From Thamnaconus septentrionalis (taxonomy: Eukaryota > Chordata > Actinopteri > Tetraodontiformes > Monacanthidae): a stretch of DNA of 64,000 nucleotides. Below the pieces are notes generated by a model. That model did not search any database. It had not been told where the DNA came from and saw nothing but the letters and a program-made list of their open reading frames with translations. The DNA lies in the NCBI GenBank assembly GCA_009823395.1, contig CM020508.1, positions 9,456,515-9,520,514 of the forward strand, in the 5' to 3' direction. Positions 1 through 11,472 of this stretch are shown here, piece by piece; the first letter of the stretch is position 1, and each line of letters begins with the position of its first letter. Both the position numbers and the translations under genes were made by a program.

Positions 1-98
1 TCACTTCGAGTGAAGTGCCCTTGCTAACATAGGCTCGGCGAGGCTTGGCCTCCCTCGCCACTCGCCGCAACTATCTTGACCCCCTCCCCTTTCCCAAC

Positions 99-131
99 AC
101 CACCACCACCACCACCACCACACACACACAC
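99..131. repeat. (CAC)n-(CA)n microsatellite
   Basis: A run of CAC triplets passes directly into CA dinucleotides. It explains the poly-Trp and poly-Val stretches in local open frames. Confidence 0.95.
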
Positions 132-763
132 CCGCAGGAGGGCAGCTGAGCGCAAATTGCAAACGCACACACAAACACGGCGCTGAGGGCTCGACGGCCT
201 GCAAATGTGGGCAGATGCAAGGAAACGCAAGTTGGCTTTATCCCATAAAACGCACACACACAGAGGAATGTACACAATCGTGGCAGACACAGGGGAAGGG
301 GCCATGGAAACGTAGCGCGCACACACACACACACACAAACAGAGAGGGGGATGTGGGGGGGTAGCAGTACGGAGATTGCAAAGCCGAGGGAAATGGGCAA
401 TTTGTCAAGAGCGGGGAAAGTGGTGAGGCTGACAGGGCTGTGGGTTCGGAGACCACGGCTGAGATTAAAGCCAGTTTCATAAGAGGAGGTGGGCGGCAGG
501 GGGCGTTGGGGGGGTTCCGAGATTACACCCAGCACGGCTGTGCGCATGATTGATGCCCGCTTGTAAAGACCAAGGTTATTATTTCCAACAGCCAGCGATG
601 GGCGGGGGAGGGGTTGTGTGGGAGGAGGGGGGGTCGAGGGAAAGGGGGGCGATTAGCCACAAATATCACAACAAGGGAAAGTGGACGGCGAGGGCGAGAG
701 CGTGGGCGGGGCGTGTGCGGGCAACACCAGGTAGCGACCGTCTCATTGGCAGAGGCTGAAGTT

Positions 764-825
764 TTAGAATAGAATAGAATAGAATGGATTCTGCACTTTA
801 CTGATCCTAAATTGGGAAACCATGC
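764..825. repeat. LINE-type 3' tail with (TAGAA)n
   Basis: Four copies of TAGAA are followed by GCACTTTACTGATCCTAAAT, resembling the CTTTATTGATCC motif found at the 3' ends of fish non-LTR retrotransposons. Only the tail is visible; no reverse transcriptase frame is present. Confidence 0.5.
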
Positions 826-1787
826 AGTAATTAGATGAAACAGTCAAGTGAATTTATATACATAACATTTACTAACAAAAGCAAGGAGTGCAAAAGTTAA
901 GGAAAGTTTTAAGGAACAAAGGAATGTTTTTCCCTGATTTTCAAGCAAATGCTTCGCTCCACCACCAGGGGACGACACAGTGTGGTCCATGTTACAGCGT
1001 ACTGGTCATCAGTAGCTGCATTTCCAGCACAGTTTTTCGCAAAATGAAAGCGATATTTCTAAAATATTGACAAAGTATGATTGAATTGAATTGCGATTTG
1101 CAGGTTTTTCCACTGAATAGTGCAAAGCGTATTAGCCATAATTCTCGTAAAATCTCGTCCCGCGAAATTTACGAGAATTACGTTTGCTTTTGTTCGTTTA
1201 TGTTTGTTCGATGTCAAGAATAGTTGTTATATTTTTCTCTTTGATTACTTGTAAAAAAAAAAACTATTTTCAGTCTCCACTTCCGTCTAAACATAACGCA
1301 CCATTTTCACTTGAAGTGAGCTGGTCACATGACCCCATACATCACATCCAGTGACGCGTGAATGCGAAAGTGTTTCCATTACTCTTTTGCGATATACCTC
1401 TATATCAATATGTCTGAAACACCACCTCACGAGAGAGTAAAAAACTTTTCAGCAATATTTGAGAGGCTTTTCTAAGTTTAGGTGTTTCGATTACCAGTAT
1501 TTAATTGAGATATTTAGGTTTTGCGCAATTCAAGGGGTAATGGAAAGGCAGCTATTGTTATCAAGTATTGAACTCTCGCAGCTTTGTTAAGTTTAGTTTT
1601 TGGGGTGAAGCAGATCGGATGGATGGCGGCGACGTTCCGTTTGTTCATTCATCCACAACCGCTAACGACAACCAAGCTTCTGGGTCACCGTCACCATAGC
1701 AACCAGCAAACAAGCACGATAGACAGACAGATAAACCACCATTGTCACAGAAATTGTCTTTGACCGGCTCCAAAAAGAACCGATAAA

Positions 1788-1818
1788 ACACACACACACA
1801 CACATACACACACACACA
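1788..1818. repeat. (CA)n microsatellite
   Basis: CA dinucleotide tract interrupted once by CATA. Confidence 0.95.
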
Positions 1819-2518
1819 GGACCCAATCAACACGACACAATATGAGGCTGGCAGGGCGGTGCAGCTGAATTGGACTCAGGTGAGATGTTTGTTATTTATT
1901 TAGAGTGTTGACACTGTGACAGCAGCGGGGAATAAAAGATTCTTTGTATTCGCTGCCGAGCAGAAAGAACGACCTCTCGATGTGACGATTAGCGTTTAAG
2001 TTGTGCGACAAATCTTGGCGGTCGACATTTTTTCGATTTCAAAATGAGACAGTAAATACCGTACCCGTTACTCTAAAAAGTTTGGAGATGTTGCACACCC
2101 CCTAGTGTTGATGATGGACATTCCAGCGTGTCCTTCTCACTTCAAAATGACAAATGAAGTCTCAAACATCATTAATGTGCTCATTAGTACCATCGAGCAA
2201 AACCGCGACTGCGTGGGCGCATCACAACAAAAAGGCCCTCACTCCACCGCGCCTGTTTGTTTTTTCTTTTTTAAACCACAAAATAATTAACAGCAGTGTC
2301 AGTGCAATAAACTGCAGCGTGATTGAGGACAGCCTGTATTTATGCCAAGTAGCACATCTTGCCGGAGTCTGACGCGCTGTTTCGCATTAGCATCATCTGG
2401 CCTCGGCCCCGTTTAATTCAAGTGAGCGCGACGTTCACAAAAAACATGAGGGAGAAATTAAAAGCCGCGGGGGAGAGAGTTCACACTGACCGAAACACAG
2501 ACCAGCGCCAGGCCGGTA

Positions 2519-2582
2519 CTGCTCTGCTCTGCTCTGCTCTGCTCTGCTCTGCTCTGCTCTGCTCAGCTCTGCTCAGCTCTTC
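2519..2582. repeat. (CTCTG)n pentanucleotide repeat
   Basis: About eleven CTCTG units, the last ones degenerate (CTCAG). Because five is not a multiple of three it gives a fake repetitive peptide in all frames. Confidence 0.95.
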
Positions 2583-2920
2583 TCTGGAACCCATTTTCAT
2601 TCAAAACTCAAAAAGTGTTAGAGTTTAGACAACGAAACCGCTGAGAACGAGTGACAAAGTTACAGTACTTATCCCAGGCCTAATGTGGCGCTGTGAGTTT
2701 GGACCCTGAAAGTGGAGAAGAAGAAGATCTGGAAAGTGCTTTTACAGAAGTAGTAGCTTGAACAATGTAGCAAGAAGCAAAAAGATTTTTTTTATTTTTA
2801 CAACCACAATTTTATTACAATCTTTCACTGTCTGGGATGCAATAAAAAAAAAAGATAAGGTGCAAGAAATACCTAGAACCACACAGATGGAAATATACAC
2901 ATACACACTCATACATAGGC

Positions 2921-2928
2921 AGAAGAAG

Positions 2929-2958
<30 letters not shown>
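2921..2958. repeat. (AGA)n microsatellite
   Basis: About thirteen AGA triplets; source of poly-Lys and poly-Leu frames. Confidence 0.95.
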
Positions 2959-2959
<1 letters not shown>

Positions 2960-3833
2960 GAAAAGAGGATAGATGACAAAGTTGAACTTCTGCTTCGAGT
3001 TACTTTGGAACACAAAGCCTCAAAGCTCTGTGATAAGGTTGACTGGGAGTCGTGCCAGTCTAAGTACGCTGACATTTTTGGTTCGTTTCTCTGGCTCCAT
3101 ATCCCAGTCAGCCCACCCAGAGGATGAAAAAAAAAAGGCCACGGCGGGCCTGTGACATCATCGCTCCCCTCCAAAAAAATACAATTTTCGACGTTGACAC
3201 GAAGTCGGACAGGTTGGCACTTTCAAACCATCCCTATCCTGCAGTCCCGTCTCGAAAATGTGCGGTTTTCATGTTCACGCAAAAGCAGAAACGAAAGAGA
3301 ATTTTTACAGTTTTCAGTAAAACCTGTTTTCGTGTAAACAGGTTTTTCTGCTGAGGTTATCTAAAGGTCTTGGAGGAACAAAGGTGAGGTGTTTTCTGGG
3401 TAAGCACCCAACCCACCCCTCCAGAGCCTGTGTCCTCATAAACCCCTTCCGTCTGTCCCGGACAAACACTCCGAACAAGGGCCGGTTTCATCGCCTGGCT
3501 GCCCGTCCTACCAGCGACCCGGCGCGACCCCGGTGTGGGCCGAGGCCCCTACGTATTGTTCCGCCGCCGCTTCCCTCGCCGCTCTCTCGGGGCACACAAA
3601 CACAGCAGCTAATTCCGGCTGAACTGGTGGTGCAGGAGGGTCGGCCGGGGGGGCGAGAGGGCGGGGGGGGGGGCTTTTTCAATTTTCTGGCAGAACTGCG
3701 GGCCCCAGCCGAGCCGGGCCAATCAAGCCGTCCCCCGTCGCGCCGCTTTGTTCCGGCCCGTCGCGCTGTTCCGTTCCGAGGAGAGAAAAAAAAAGGAACC
3801 CGCCCTGCCCCAGAACCATCACAGCACCCCCAT

Positions 3834-3858
3834 CACCACCACCACCACCACCACCACA
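3834..3858. repeat. (CAC)n microsatellite
   Basis: CAC triplets within a GC-rich low-complexity patch; a short (AC)n tract follows at about 3942-3963. Confidence 0.9.
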
Positions 3859-4852
3859 CCTCCTCCTTTCCTTCCCGCCTCCCACACGCACACTCCTCAC
3901 TGGAAGCCACCGCTGAATACTGATGCAGCAGCAACTCTATCCTCACACACACACACACACACACCAATGCAAGTGCAGCACTCGCACATAAATCTTTAGA
4001 CAAGCGGTTCCTCCAAACAGACGCGGACACGCACGCACGCCGAGTGAATTCCGATACCTCCTGCAGATTGGGAAAAATCCAAACATGGGATGACTCAGCT
4101 GACATCTGGTTTTTACTTTTTTTGCTCCTTCTGCCGAATTTGTCGGTGGGCGCACGACGAAACGCTTGGACCTCTAAATCGTACTTTCATCAGGGCTTAC
4201 GCGCTACACTTTGAAACATGAGACACGTTGCGTTTACAATTTATTGCATCTCTAATAGGCCGATTTTTTTTTTTAATAGTTTAAATATTTCCCAAGCCCG
4301 GCTCCAAGTTTTTCGGTCCTGGAGCTCGGCCTGAGCGATAGCGTCGACAGTTTTATTGTGCTTTTTATTCTCAAGTACGAAGCCCCAAAACCAGCTCGTC
4401 ATGTGCTCTCGGGCTTCGTCCGTAGCCTATGAATTTTCCAGGGTTTGTTTAGTGGTTCCACACTGATTTCCCCTCTGTTATTGCTCCAGACACACACGTT
4501 GTGTAACTGATTGGCCCAGCGGGGGGCGGGACCACTGCTTAATTCACGCTCTGATTGCATGTTTTCGCCCGCTTTTGATCCAGTCGTTCCCGTCGAGCCA
4601 AAAGTTGCTTCGGCACACGTGCAAACTCAGAGGGGAAGCCGCGCTGAACACACGCAGGGTTTCATCGCGCTGGCTTCATTCAGAAATAGAAAGCATGCTT
4701 TTGGATGTATGTTCTAAGTTCCCACTGACGTGTGGAACTAAGTTTTCAATGCATACATCTATATATCTTTTTTTTTTTTTTTAGATGACTTGAGCTCACA
4801 TCTGAATGATTCTATTCCATTCTGGTTCATGCTCTACAGACACAACGAGCAT

Positions 4853-4935
4853 TAGATAGATAGATATATTGATATATAGATAGATAGATCGATACTTTAT
4901 TGATCTCCAGGAAAAATTTGCGAATTCATCACCAG
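4853..4935. repeat. (TAGA)n plus 'ACTTTATTGATC' LINE-type tail
   Basis: TAGA tetranucleotides lead into GATACTTTATTGATCTCCAG, a motif I associate with 3' ends of fish non-LTR elements. Only this end is preserved. Confidence 0.6.
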
Positions 4936-5762
4936 GTTACCAGAGCTTTTCCAAAAGCTCCAGCAATGTTTACCTCCTGTGTTCACCTCACGCGGCCATT
5001 TAATAGCCCTCCTGATTCAAGACACATGGAAATTGCTGATAATTGTGTTTGAAAAGCTGAGCGCCGTATTGGTTTTGACCGACTAAAAACGGAGCATTCT
5101 GGAAATAATAAAACGCACGCCCACTTCCTGATTGCATCTCCTCAGACACATGGTTTTCAAGCCATGACACGTTCCAAAAAACAAAGATATCATCCTCTTT
5201 TGCGAGCAGATGAGTTGAAAAATATTGTTGCAATATGACAAAGTGACTGAGCGTCGTGCAGAAGTTCAAACTGGAGATGGCGTTTTATTTTTTGTTGGAT
5301 CACTTGTTCTGACAAACATAAATCTATGGCGCTTATTGTTTGCGTGTTACTTTTCACATGGCTTTTGTTACGTACCAAAAAGAGCGAAGACGTCACAATC
5401 ATAGATCACTAGTAACGAAAAAGTGAAGAGAAGCACGTTCGGCAGCCACTTCCATACATGTGACCCTGACAGAGTTCATCTCAGGCAGCACGTAGGAAAC
5501 ATTTAGCACCTGAATTATCTCTCCGGTGTGATCGGAATTTGTCTACAGGTTTTTTTTGCCCTTTTCTTTTGCAACAGTTAAAACTCATTGGGCTGGAGGG
5601 GAATGGCGAGACTCACACATTGTTATTAGCAATATGCCACAACGACACATCTTGCATAATGACGGCGGATTAAAAGGCCTGAGTTGCATGAAAAGGGGCT
5701 ATAAGTCAGTGTTTGGCTGTGTGTTGACAAGCACATCCCCTGCCTACTGGGGTCAAACAAGT

Positions 5763-5764
<2 letters not shown>

Positions 5765-5823
<59 letters not shown>
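5765..5823. repeat. (GT)n microsatellite, about 59 bp
   Basis: Nearly perfect GT tract, likely length-polymorphic. Confidence 0.97.
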
Positions 5824-5827
<4 letters not shown>

Positions 5828-6416
5828 CGTTGAAAGAATAGATTGGGCTGCGCCCGTCTCCGCCCACCGTCTTTCAGCCGAGCCCACGGCATCTTGACAA
5901 TCATCCACTGTGGCCCTTCACAAAAATCAACATCACCTGTGACCCGCTGCCTCAACTTGGCCACTCCAAAGCGGGGGGCCCCCACGCGGGTGGAGGGGCG
6001 CTATTGTCATGCTAATAAGCTGGCCTAACCTTGGCGACCCAGACATCTGCTGCCCTGCATGTGTCAAGCCCCCACATTCAATTTGTTCCAGATATTCCCG
6101 CCCCCCAAAAACAAGCAGGTAGGAACCCTTGAGGCTAGTAAGAATGTCTTTCTCTCTCACTCTGTGCGTGTGTGTGTGCAAGTGTGTTTTTGCTACAAAC
6201 GTTGAGCAGCTGAAAGAGAGAGAAATCCTTCTACTACTATACATGTATAAGAGCAATAATTACCTGCATAGAGACGAGCTAAAGTGTATGTCGGTGTGCT
6301 CAATGCCATACTAGAGCTTTTTTTTTTGTCTGCTTGTGTTGTATGCGAGTGTGCGTACACGTTTAGGCACCCAATACCTCTCACACACACACACACACGC
6401 ACATTAGCGCGAGTGT

Positions 6417-6682
6417 GTGAGCAGCCGAGCGCAGGAGCAGGGGCAGGGGAGTTTGTTTAATGGGCGAGACAGGGGACCATGGGGATTAAGCTCCCCCCAG
6501 CTGGAGGCTTTAGAGGAAAGGCTGGGGGCTGTTCTGTTAATTCAAGTGGGCTTAATAATGCCTGTGCACCCTCTGCCCCTGACCCTCCCACCACTACATC
6601 AGATCTGGGAGGAAACGCATGATAAAAGGAGACAAGCAGCAGGGGGAGGAGGAGGAGGAGGAGGAGGAGGCGAAGGAGGCGG

Positions 6683-6717
<35 letters not shown>

Positions 6718-6960
6718 ACTTGCAATGCAACCTGTGGCCATCTCCACAATCAAGCGAGGGGGCTCAGGGGACTGGAGAGATTTCGCCTCCATATTACTGC
6801 CGCTATAGGGTGGATTTAGCAACAGGGCCCTCGCTGTTGCTCCACTTCGCCAGCTTTGTTGGAGCCGCATTAGGATTAATCAACACCCAAACAATATGGC
6901 AAATGCAACCGACTGGGTCGCAGTGCCGCTATCAAATAAGGCTTTCCCCCTCTTAAATCA
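6417..6960. promoter_or_regulatory. candidate conserved non-coding element in tle5 intron 1
   Basis: High-complexity sequence on either side of a GGA/TG repeat (6645-6712). It carries several homeodomain-type cores: GGGATTAAGC near 6481, GTTAATTC near 6536, TTAATAATG near 6552 and GGATTAATCA near 6871. No splice-bounded coding frame was found; the frame across it runs through the microsatellite. The enhancer role is inferred only from composition and motif density. Confidence 0.3.
6645..6712. repeat. (GGA)n followed by (TG)n
   Basis: Adjacent trinucleotide and dinucleotide tracts. Confidence 0.95.
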
Positions 6961-7439
6961 ACCAACTGTGGCCAATAATGGCCGACACGGGATTAGAAGG
7001 TGCCCGCTGACACAAAATGACACACAAATCAGTGTGTAACCCCACACCCCCAAGACTTCCAATATTAAGAACGGAACAATTAAATGTGATGACTCAAAAT
7101 GTAATAAAAGGACTAATGTTTTAATTCAATTTCATACCATAATTCTAAGCAACTGCACAGCTAAAGAAATCATGCACTTTGGCGTCTCCATACAAAAAAC
7201 ATATTTAACAACAGTTTCATCTCGGTTCACTAGATTTGCAGATAAAAAGACGTTTTTCCCCAACTGTTCAAATCAGTAAAAGTCTTTGCGGTTTCTCTCA
7301 CCACAACGTCAACAAAGAACTTTCACTGTGATAATTTAGGTTTAATTATTGATTTTTCTTTACATGCATTTTTTACCCTCCCCTTTCCACGAGCAACAAG
7401 CATTTTGACGTGCGCGCTCTTCTGAAGCAAGAAAAAAAC

Positions 7440-7900
7440 GACTTTGGTCAGAGGAGAAGAAAGAAGCCTTAATTCTGCTCGTCAAAACGGCACCGTCTGC
7501 GTGAAAAGCTGGCCTTGACTGGCAACAGCTTAAAAGGGAAATCTTAGGGAAATTTCATTAAATGTGCCACATCCGCAGAGAAAAAGGGAAGCCTTCATTT
7601 CCCATCCTAGACCTGTATGGAAATGAAAGGCTAATTTCATTACTGAGGGAACAGGGGGGGAAAGAAAAAGGGGGAGCGGATCCGGGCCCCTTTGACAAAT
7701 CTGTCACCTGTCACGATGCGGCCGGGCTGTTCAACCCTCGTCCTGCAGCTCCTTATCTTTGACACCCACATCTATGCGGGTGTCACACATGGCCGCCACC
7801 GACCAACCTACCAGCCCCCCTCCCCGCGACAGCAGCAGGCGAGAAGGAAGAGAAGAGGAGGGCGTGGGGAGGGAAAACGTGCGCGCCAACTGTTTATTTA
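7440..7900. promoter_or_regulatory. candidate conserved non-coding block with paired TCF-like sites
   Basis: Non-repetitive block containing CCCTTTGACAAATC (about 7687) and ATCTTTGACACCC (about 7756), both close to the TCF/LEF core CTTTGA, plus repeated TCATTA and TTTCATTA cores. It lies in tle5 intron 1. Function is inference. Confidence 0.25.
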
Positions 7901-8098
7901 TGTTAATAGCCAGGGTTAAAAGGAAGGGGTCAGTGCGTGTGTGTGTCAGGTTTGGTGGTTTGTGTGTTATCTGCTGGCGTGGACCATATTTGTCCTCCCT
8001 ATTTCAAACTCAAGAGGTTCCTACACACTGCACAACTTGGCTGCCTGACTCACTGGCAAAGGGAACAAAACATTCGCGTTATACAAGACAGACTAGCC

Positions 8099-8475
8099 CA
8101 GGCATGGCCAAGCTACGGCCCGGGGGCCATATGCGGCCCGTTAAGCTTTTTAATCCGGCCCACCGAACTTGAGGTAATGATATTAATAGTAAGTCGTAAA
8201 ATAGTTGTATTTCATCCCATTTTTTTTTTTTTTTTTTTTTAGTGTTTTAAGAGTCATTTCAATAAAGAGCTAAATACCGTGGGGGCTTCAAAGACACATT
8301 TTGTTTTTCATTTTCAATTGACATTAAAACACGTTTTATACATATCCCATCATATTGTTTTCTCCTATGAGGTGGCTCACCAAAGCACTACATCCATCTG
8401 CTGCTGCTCCGGCCCCCTCTGTCAAGTGTTAGAACCCACCGTGGCCCCTCCAGTCAAAAAGTTTGCCCACCCCTG
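8099..8475. mobile_element. hAT-like MITE, 377 bp
   Basis: The left end CAGGCATGGCCAAGCTACGG and the reverse complement of the right end (CAGGGGTGGGCAAACTTTTT) form imperfect terminal inverted repeats starting with CAG. They are flanked by a degenerate 8-bp target duplication, GACTAGCC on the left and GACCAGCT on the right (6 of 8). The interior has a long T tract and no transposase frame, so it is non-autonomous. The 'CTACGGCCCG...GGCCATATGCGGCCCG' style of the left end is common in vertebrate hAT-derived repeats. Confidence 0.75.
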
Positions 8476-9306
8476 GACCAGCTTCAGCGAAAAGCAGAGG
8501 TGAAGAAGCCGCCGGTAGCAGACAAATCACTGGCTGGGAGAAGCAGATTTTGTTTTTCTTGCCCGCAACCACATTTACTTTGCGTTTGCCCTTGCAAAGG
8601 ACAAGACGAAATGGCAGCAAAACAAGCGGCTGAAATTACAAGGAGCAAAAAAACAAATTTGCGGAGCCAAATCTAAAATGTTCAATTATTTATACTCCTA
8701 TAAGTCCTTGAGCTGCGCTGACACGATCGAGCACTTCCACAATGTCAACGTTAGAGTTTCATTCGTGACAGAAATGTTTGGACTCCCATCGCCGCAGATG
8801 AATGCCGTGAATCCCCGGGCTGAGTTTCTGTTACTATGGAAACTTGAGATTTTTTGGAGAACAGAGAGGGGATGTGTGCTCCTTCCAGGCAGGAGAACGC
8901 CCACCTGCATGTATAGCAGGGCAGGCTGGGGGCTCCGAGTGACCGATGCGGTGAAAAACACCAGTGCACTTGCATGTTTTTACCCCCCAACCGCCCCCCC
9001 TTTTTTTCTTTTTAACATTTTCCGAGAAGCAATGTAACAGGGTTGCAGATCGCAAACAGCTGCTTCTGGCTTTGGCTGAGAAACACACGCACTAATAATA
9101 AGTCGAGTTTTTTGTTCTTTTGATTTATTTACAGATGACTTTGCCGTCAACTCGAAACACTGTGACACACAAAATACGAACATGCTTCCCCACTTAGTTC
9201 TCTTCTTGCCACGCCAAGGCAGACATTTGGACAACTTTTAAGAATACCGCAGCGCAAAAAAACAAGTTTTTGAGAAGGAACGTAAAAAATTGGAAAAATC
9301 ACTTAC

Positions 9307-9333
9307 TGAGTGTCTTGATTGTGGAAACATCAT
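9307..9333 (-). CDS. tle5: tle5 (aes) coding exon 1; rest of gene lies left of the window
   Basis: On the minus strand ATGATG opens a nine-codon reading frame, MMFPQSRHS, followed at once by a consensus donor (TCA then GTAAGT, 9306-9301). This is the N-terminus I know for TLE5/AES, the short Groucho-family protein that keeps the Q and GP regions but lacks the WD40 repeats and modulates Groucho/TLE corepression in the nucleus. The exon ends in phase 0, as expected before the Gly-Ser-Ser of exon 2. I looked for the conserved Q-domain exon (DSCDRIKDEF) on the minus strand of 1-9300 and did not find it, so exon 2 must lie beyond base 1. The identification also fits the neighbourhood, because TLE5 sits next to GNA11 and GNA15 in human. 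The short length is the main uncertainty. Confidence 0.85.
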
Positions 9334-10080
9334 GTCAGTCCCTTGTCTGTTGCCGTCCGAGCCAACGAGATCAACGGAGAAGCCCTGTGTTTTTATGTTT
9401 TCCTTCCGCTGCTCCTTTGTCCGAGAGCTAGCCCTGCCTTCAAGAGAACCACCAGGAGCTGTCCAGCCTTAGCAGCGGGACGAGCTAACGGTAGCTAGCC
9501 ACCCCGTCTTAAAATAAAACAAAATACAAAATACAAAATGAAAGCAGGTGGCTGTAGTCGGGAAAACAAGTCGGCGTCTTGTGCTTGTGATGCAGGACCA
9601 CCCGAGGGTACCTGTCCCGACCCCCTAGTACGTATCTACTGAGGACAGGGGAGCACCATGAGCGCCAGGGGCTAAGCTAGCTAATTCCTCCGGAGCTGTC
9701 AGTCAAAATGATCCATCGCCGCTCCGCCGTGAACGCACCAGCGCTCGCGACAATGAAAAACGGAATGAGACGACGAGCGAACCGGTGATTAGACGGAGCC
9801 GACGGATGCCGAACGAACTGCTAAATGCTCTCCTCCCTTTCTGACGGAGGGCTGGGAGGGGAGGGGAGGCGTCTGGTCGGCTGCTGCTCCGCTCAAAGCC
9901 TCTGCTGCTCCGCTGCCGTCAGCCACTTAGGAAAAAGTGAAGAGTCGGTTGGGGGTGGGAGGCGGGGCGGAAATAGCGGTCTGCTTCTCAGAAATAACAA
10001 AATGTCTGCGGCTTCGTTCAACTTGAATCCCGTTTGCTCGAATGGCTCCAAAATAAGTCTCGCGAGTGGAAAAATCAACT
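9334..10080 (-). promoter_or_regulatory. tle5: tle5 5' UTR and CpG-rich promoter
   Basis: This stretch directly upstream of the tle5 start codon is rich in CpG and clearly more GC-rich than both flanks, which are AT-rich and repeat-laden. That is the usual picture of a vertebrate CpG-island promoter plus 5' leader. No TATA box is evident and the transcription start cannot be fixed from sequence. Several short open frames here (for example 9825-10088 plus) have no recognisable similarity and look like by-products of high GC. Confidence 0.6.
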
Positions 10081-10460
10081 CGCCCTGAAAAAAAAAATCT
10101 GCGTTGTCGCTTTAGACAGATGGAAAATTATCCAGGACCAATAATTTTTTTTTTACCTGTTTTTTTTCTTTCAATTACTTCGAACAGAAGCGGTTTGTTT
10201 CTGATTTTCTGACTGTGTTGGGATGAGCAGGAAGGATTCGTCAGGAGGTTATGAGGCGAGAAAGTCACTCCATTCCCGCGACGACGTCGAGCTCTACGCC
10301 CCACATAGAAACACAGCGCATAGACTCATTTTTTTCTACACGCTACAGATCTACCTATCTGCGGACTGATATATGGGCAAACAGCGCCTCAAGTGGAGAA
10401 CAACATAACCGTTTTTATTAATTTTTTTTTTTTTATTTTTTTTTTTTTAATAGACGAAGC

Positions 10461-10466
10461 TTTATT
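10461..10466 (-). terminator. candidate distal poly(A) signal of gna11
   Basis: Minus-strand AATAAA followed by a TA/A-rich run (10450-10417). It is the last strong hexamer before the tle5 promoter, giving a 3' UTR of about 5 kb if used. Proximal hexamers are equally possible. Confidence 0.3.
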
Positions 10467-11414
10467 TCTAACGCCAGGTAATCTGACTCGAATTAAGTTG
10501 GTTGTTTCGCAAGCATGGCATTGACTATTCATTTACTTTTACCGTTTGTTAAACAAGGAACAACTTTAAAGTCACAATGAGTTGGGAAAGTCCTATATTA
10601 CAACCACCAACCAAGGTTTCATTATCCAAAGACCTCGACAGAGCTCCAGAGCCTATTAAGCTCTCTGTTTCCAACCTCCCACAATACACTTTAGTTTAGT
10701 TTCCTATAGATTCATTTGGGATGTTTTGTGTTCTCTAGTCAACATTTTTTGACAGTTTGACTATTTTGAAGTTTTGACAGAGTTGTAATGTTTATCTAGA
10801 TCTAAAAAGCATTTTAAAAAGAAATACATTTTTTACAGGCTACTAATGGATGGACAATTGGGGAAACTGTCTTTGACATAAAATGCAAAAAATGAAAATA
10901 AAGGCACTGCATACTTGTCCAAGCATACAAGGGTGTGAGAGTATAGGAATATATTTTATTCCAATTTAGAACATTTAAAGGAGAAGGCTATGAAAATCAT
11001 TTTCATGTTTGAATGAGGTTCAGGCAACATTGGTTGAAATGAAACATACAAAAGAGATTCATGGCTAAAATACTGTAGACCAATAACCATTAGGACCCTT
11101 GTTATTAAGGGCGTTGCATGAATACAGTATTTCACCCACCCACTCCAACCCTCCCCATCTGGACAAACACATGCAATTAAAATGGTATTTATCTTAAAAA
11201 CAGCAGTTCATCATTAATCTTAAATATAGAATAAAATTGTCTTTTTTTTAAGTTAATTAATCACATACGTAAGTATTTGTTTTAAAAAGTGGACCATGAA
11301 TTTCCCAGGCCCTCTGATTTTTCACAACATTGGCACTTGTTAAGAATCTGGCTTTACAAAGAATGGGGATTGGCACACTCATTGTACATAATTTACATTT
11401 GGTATACTTTAAAC

Positions 11415-11420
<6 letters not shown>

Positions 11421-11468
<48 letters not shown>
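11421..11468. repeat. (GA)n microsatellite, 48 bp
   Basis: Perfect GA tract; would be (UC)n in a gna11 transcript. Confidence 0.97.

Positions 11469-11472
<4 letters not shown>

Larger units (their letters stand above)
1..9306 (-). other. tle5: tle5 intron 1 (partial), no exon found
   Basis: Everything left of the tle5 exon 1 donor should be intron 1 of that gene. It contains microsatellites, a hAT-like MITE (8099-8475), a LINE-type tail and a TAGA repeat, but no frame that I can assign to a protein. Two non-repetitive blocks (about 6417-6960 and 7440-7900) stand out and are listed separately. A GC-rich patch at 3400-3860 is dominated by CCACC and poly-pyrimidine low complexity; its open frames on both strands are artefacts of composition. 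Confidence 0.6.

Noticed and set aside
1..547. Overlapping minus-strand frames with poly-Trp/Val
   Set aside because: Created by CAC and CA microsatellites.
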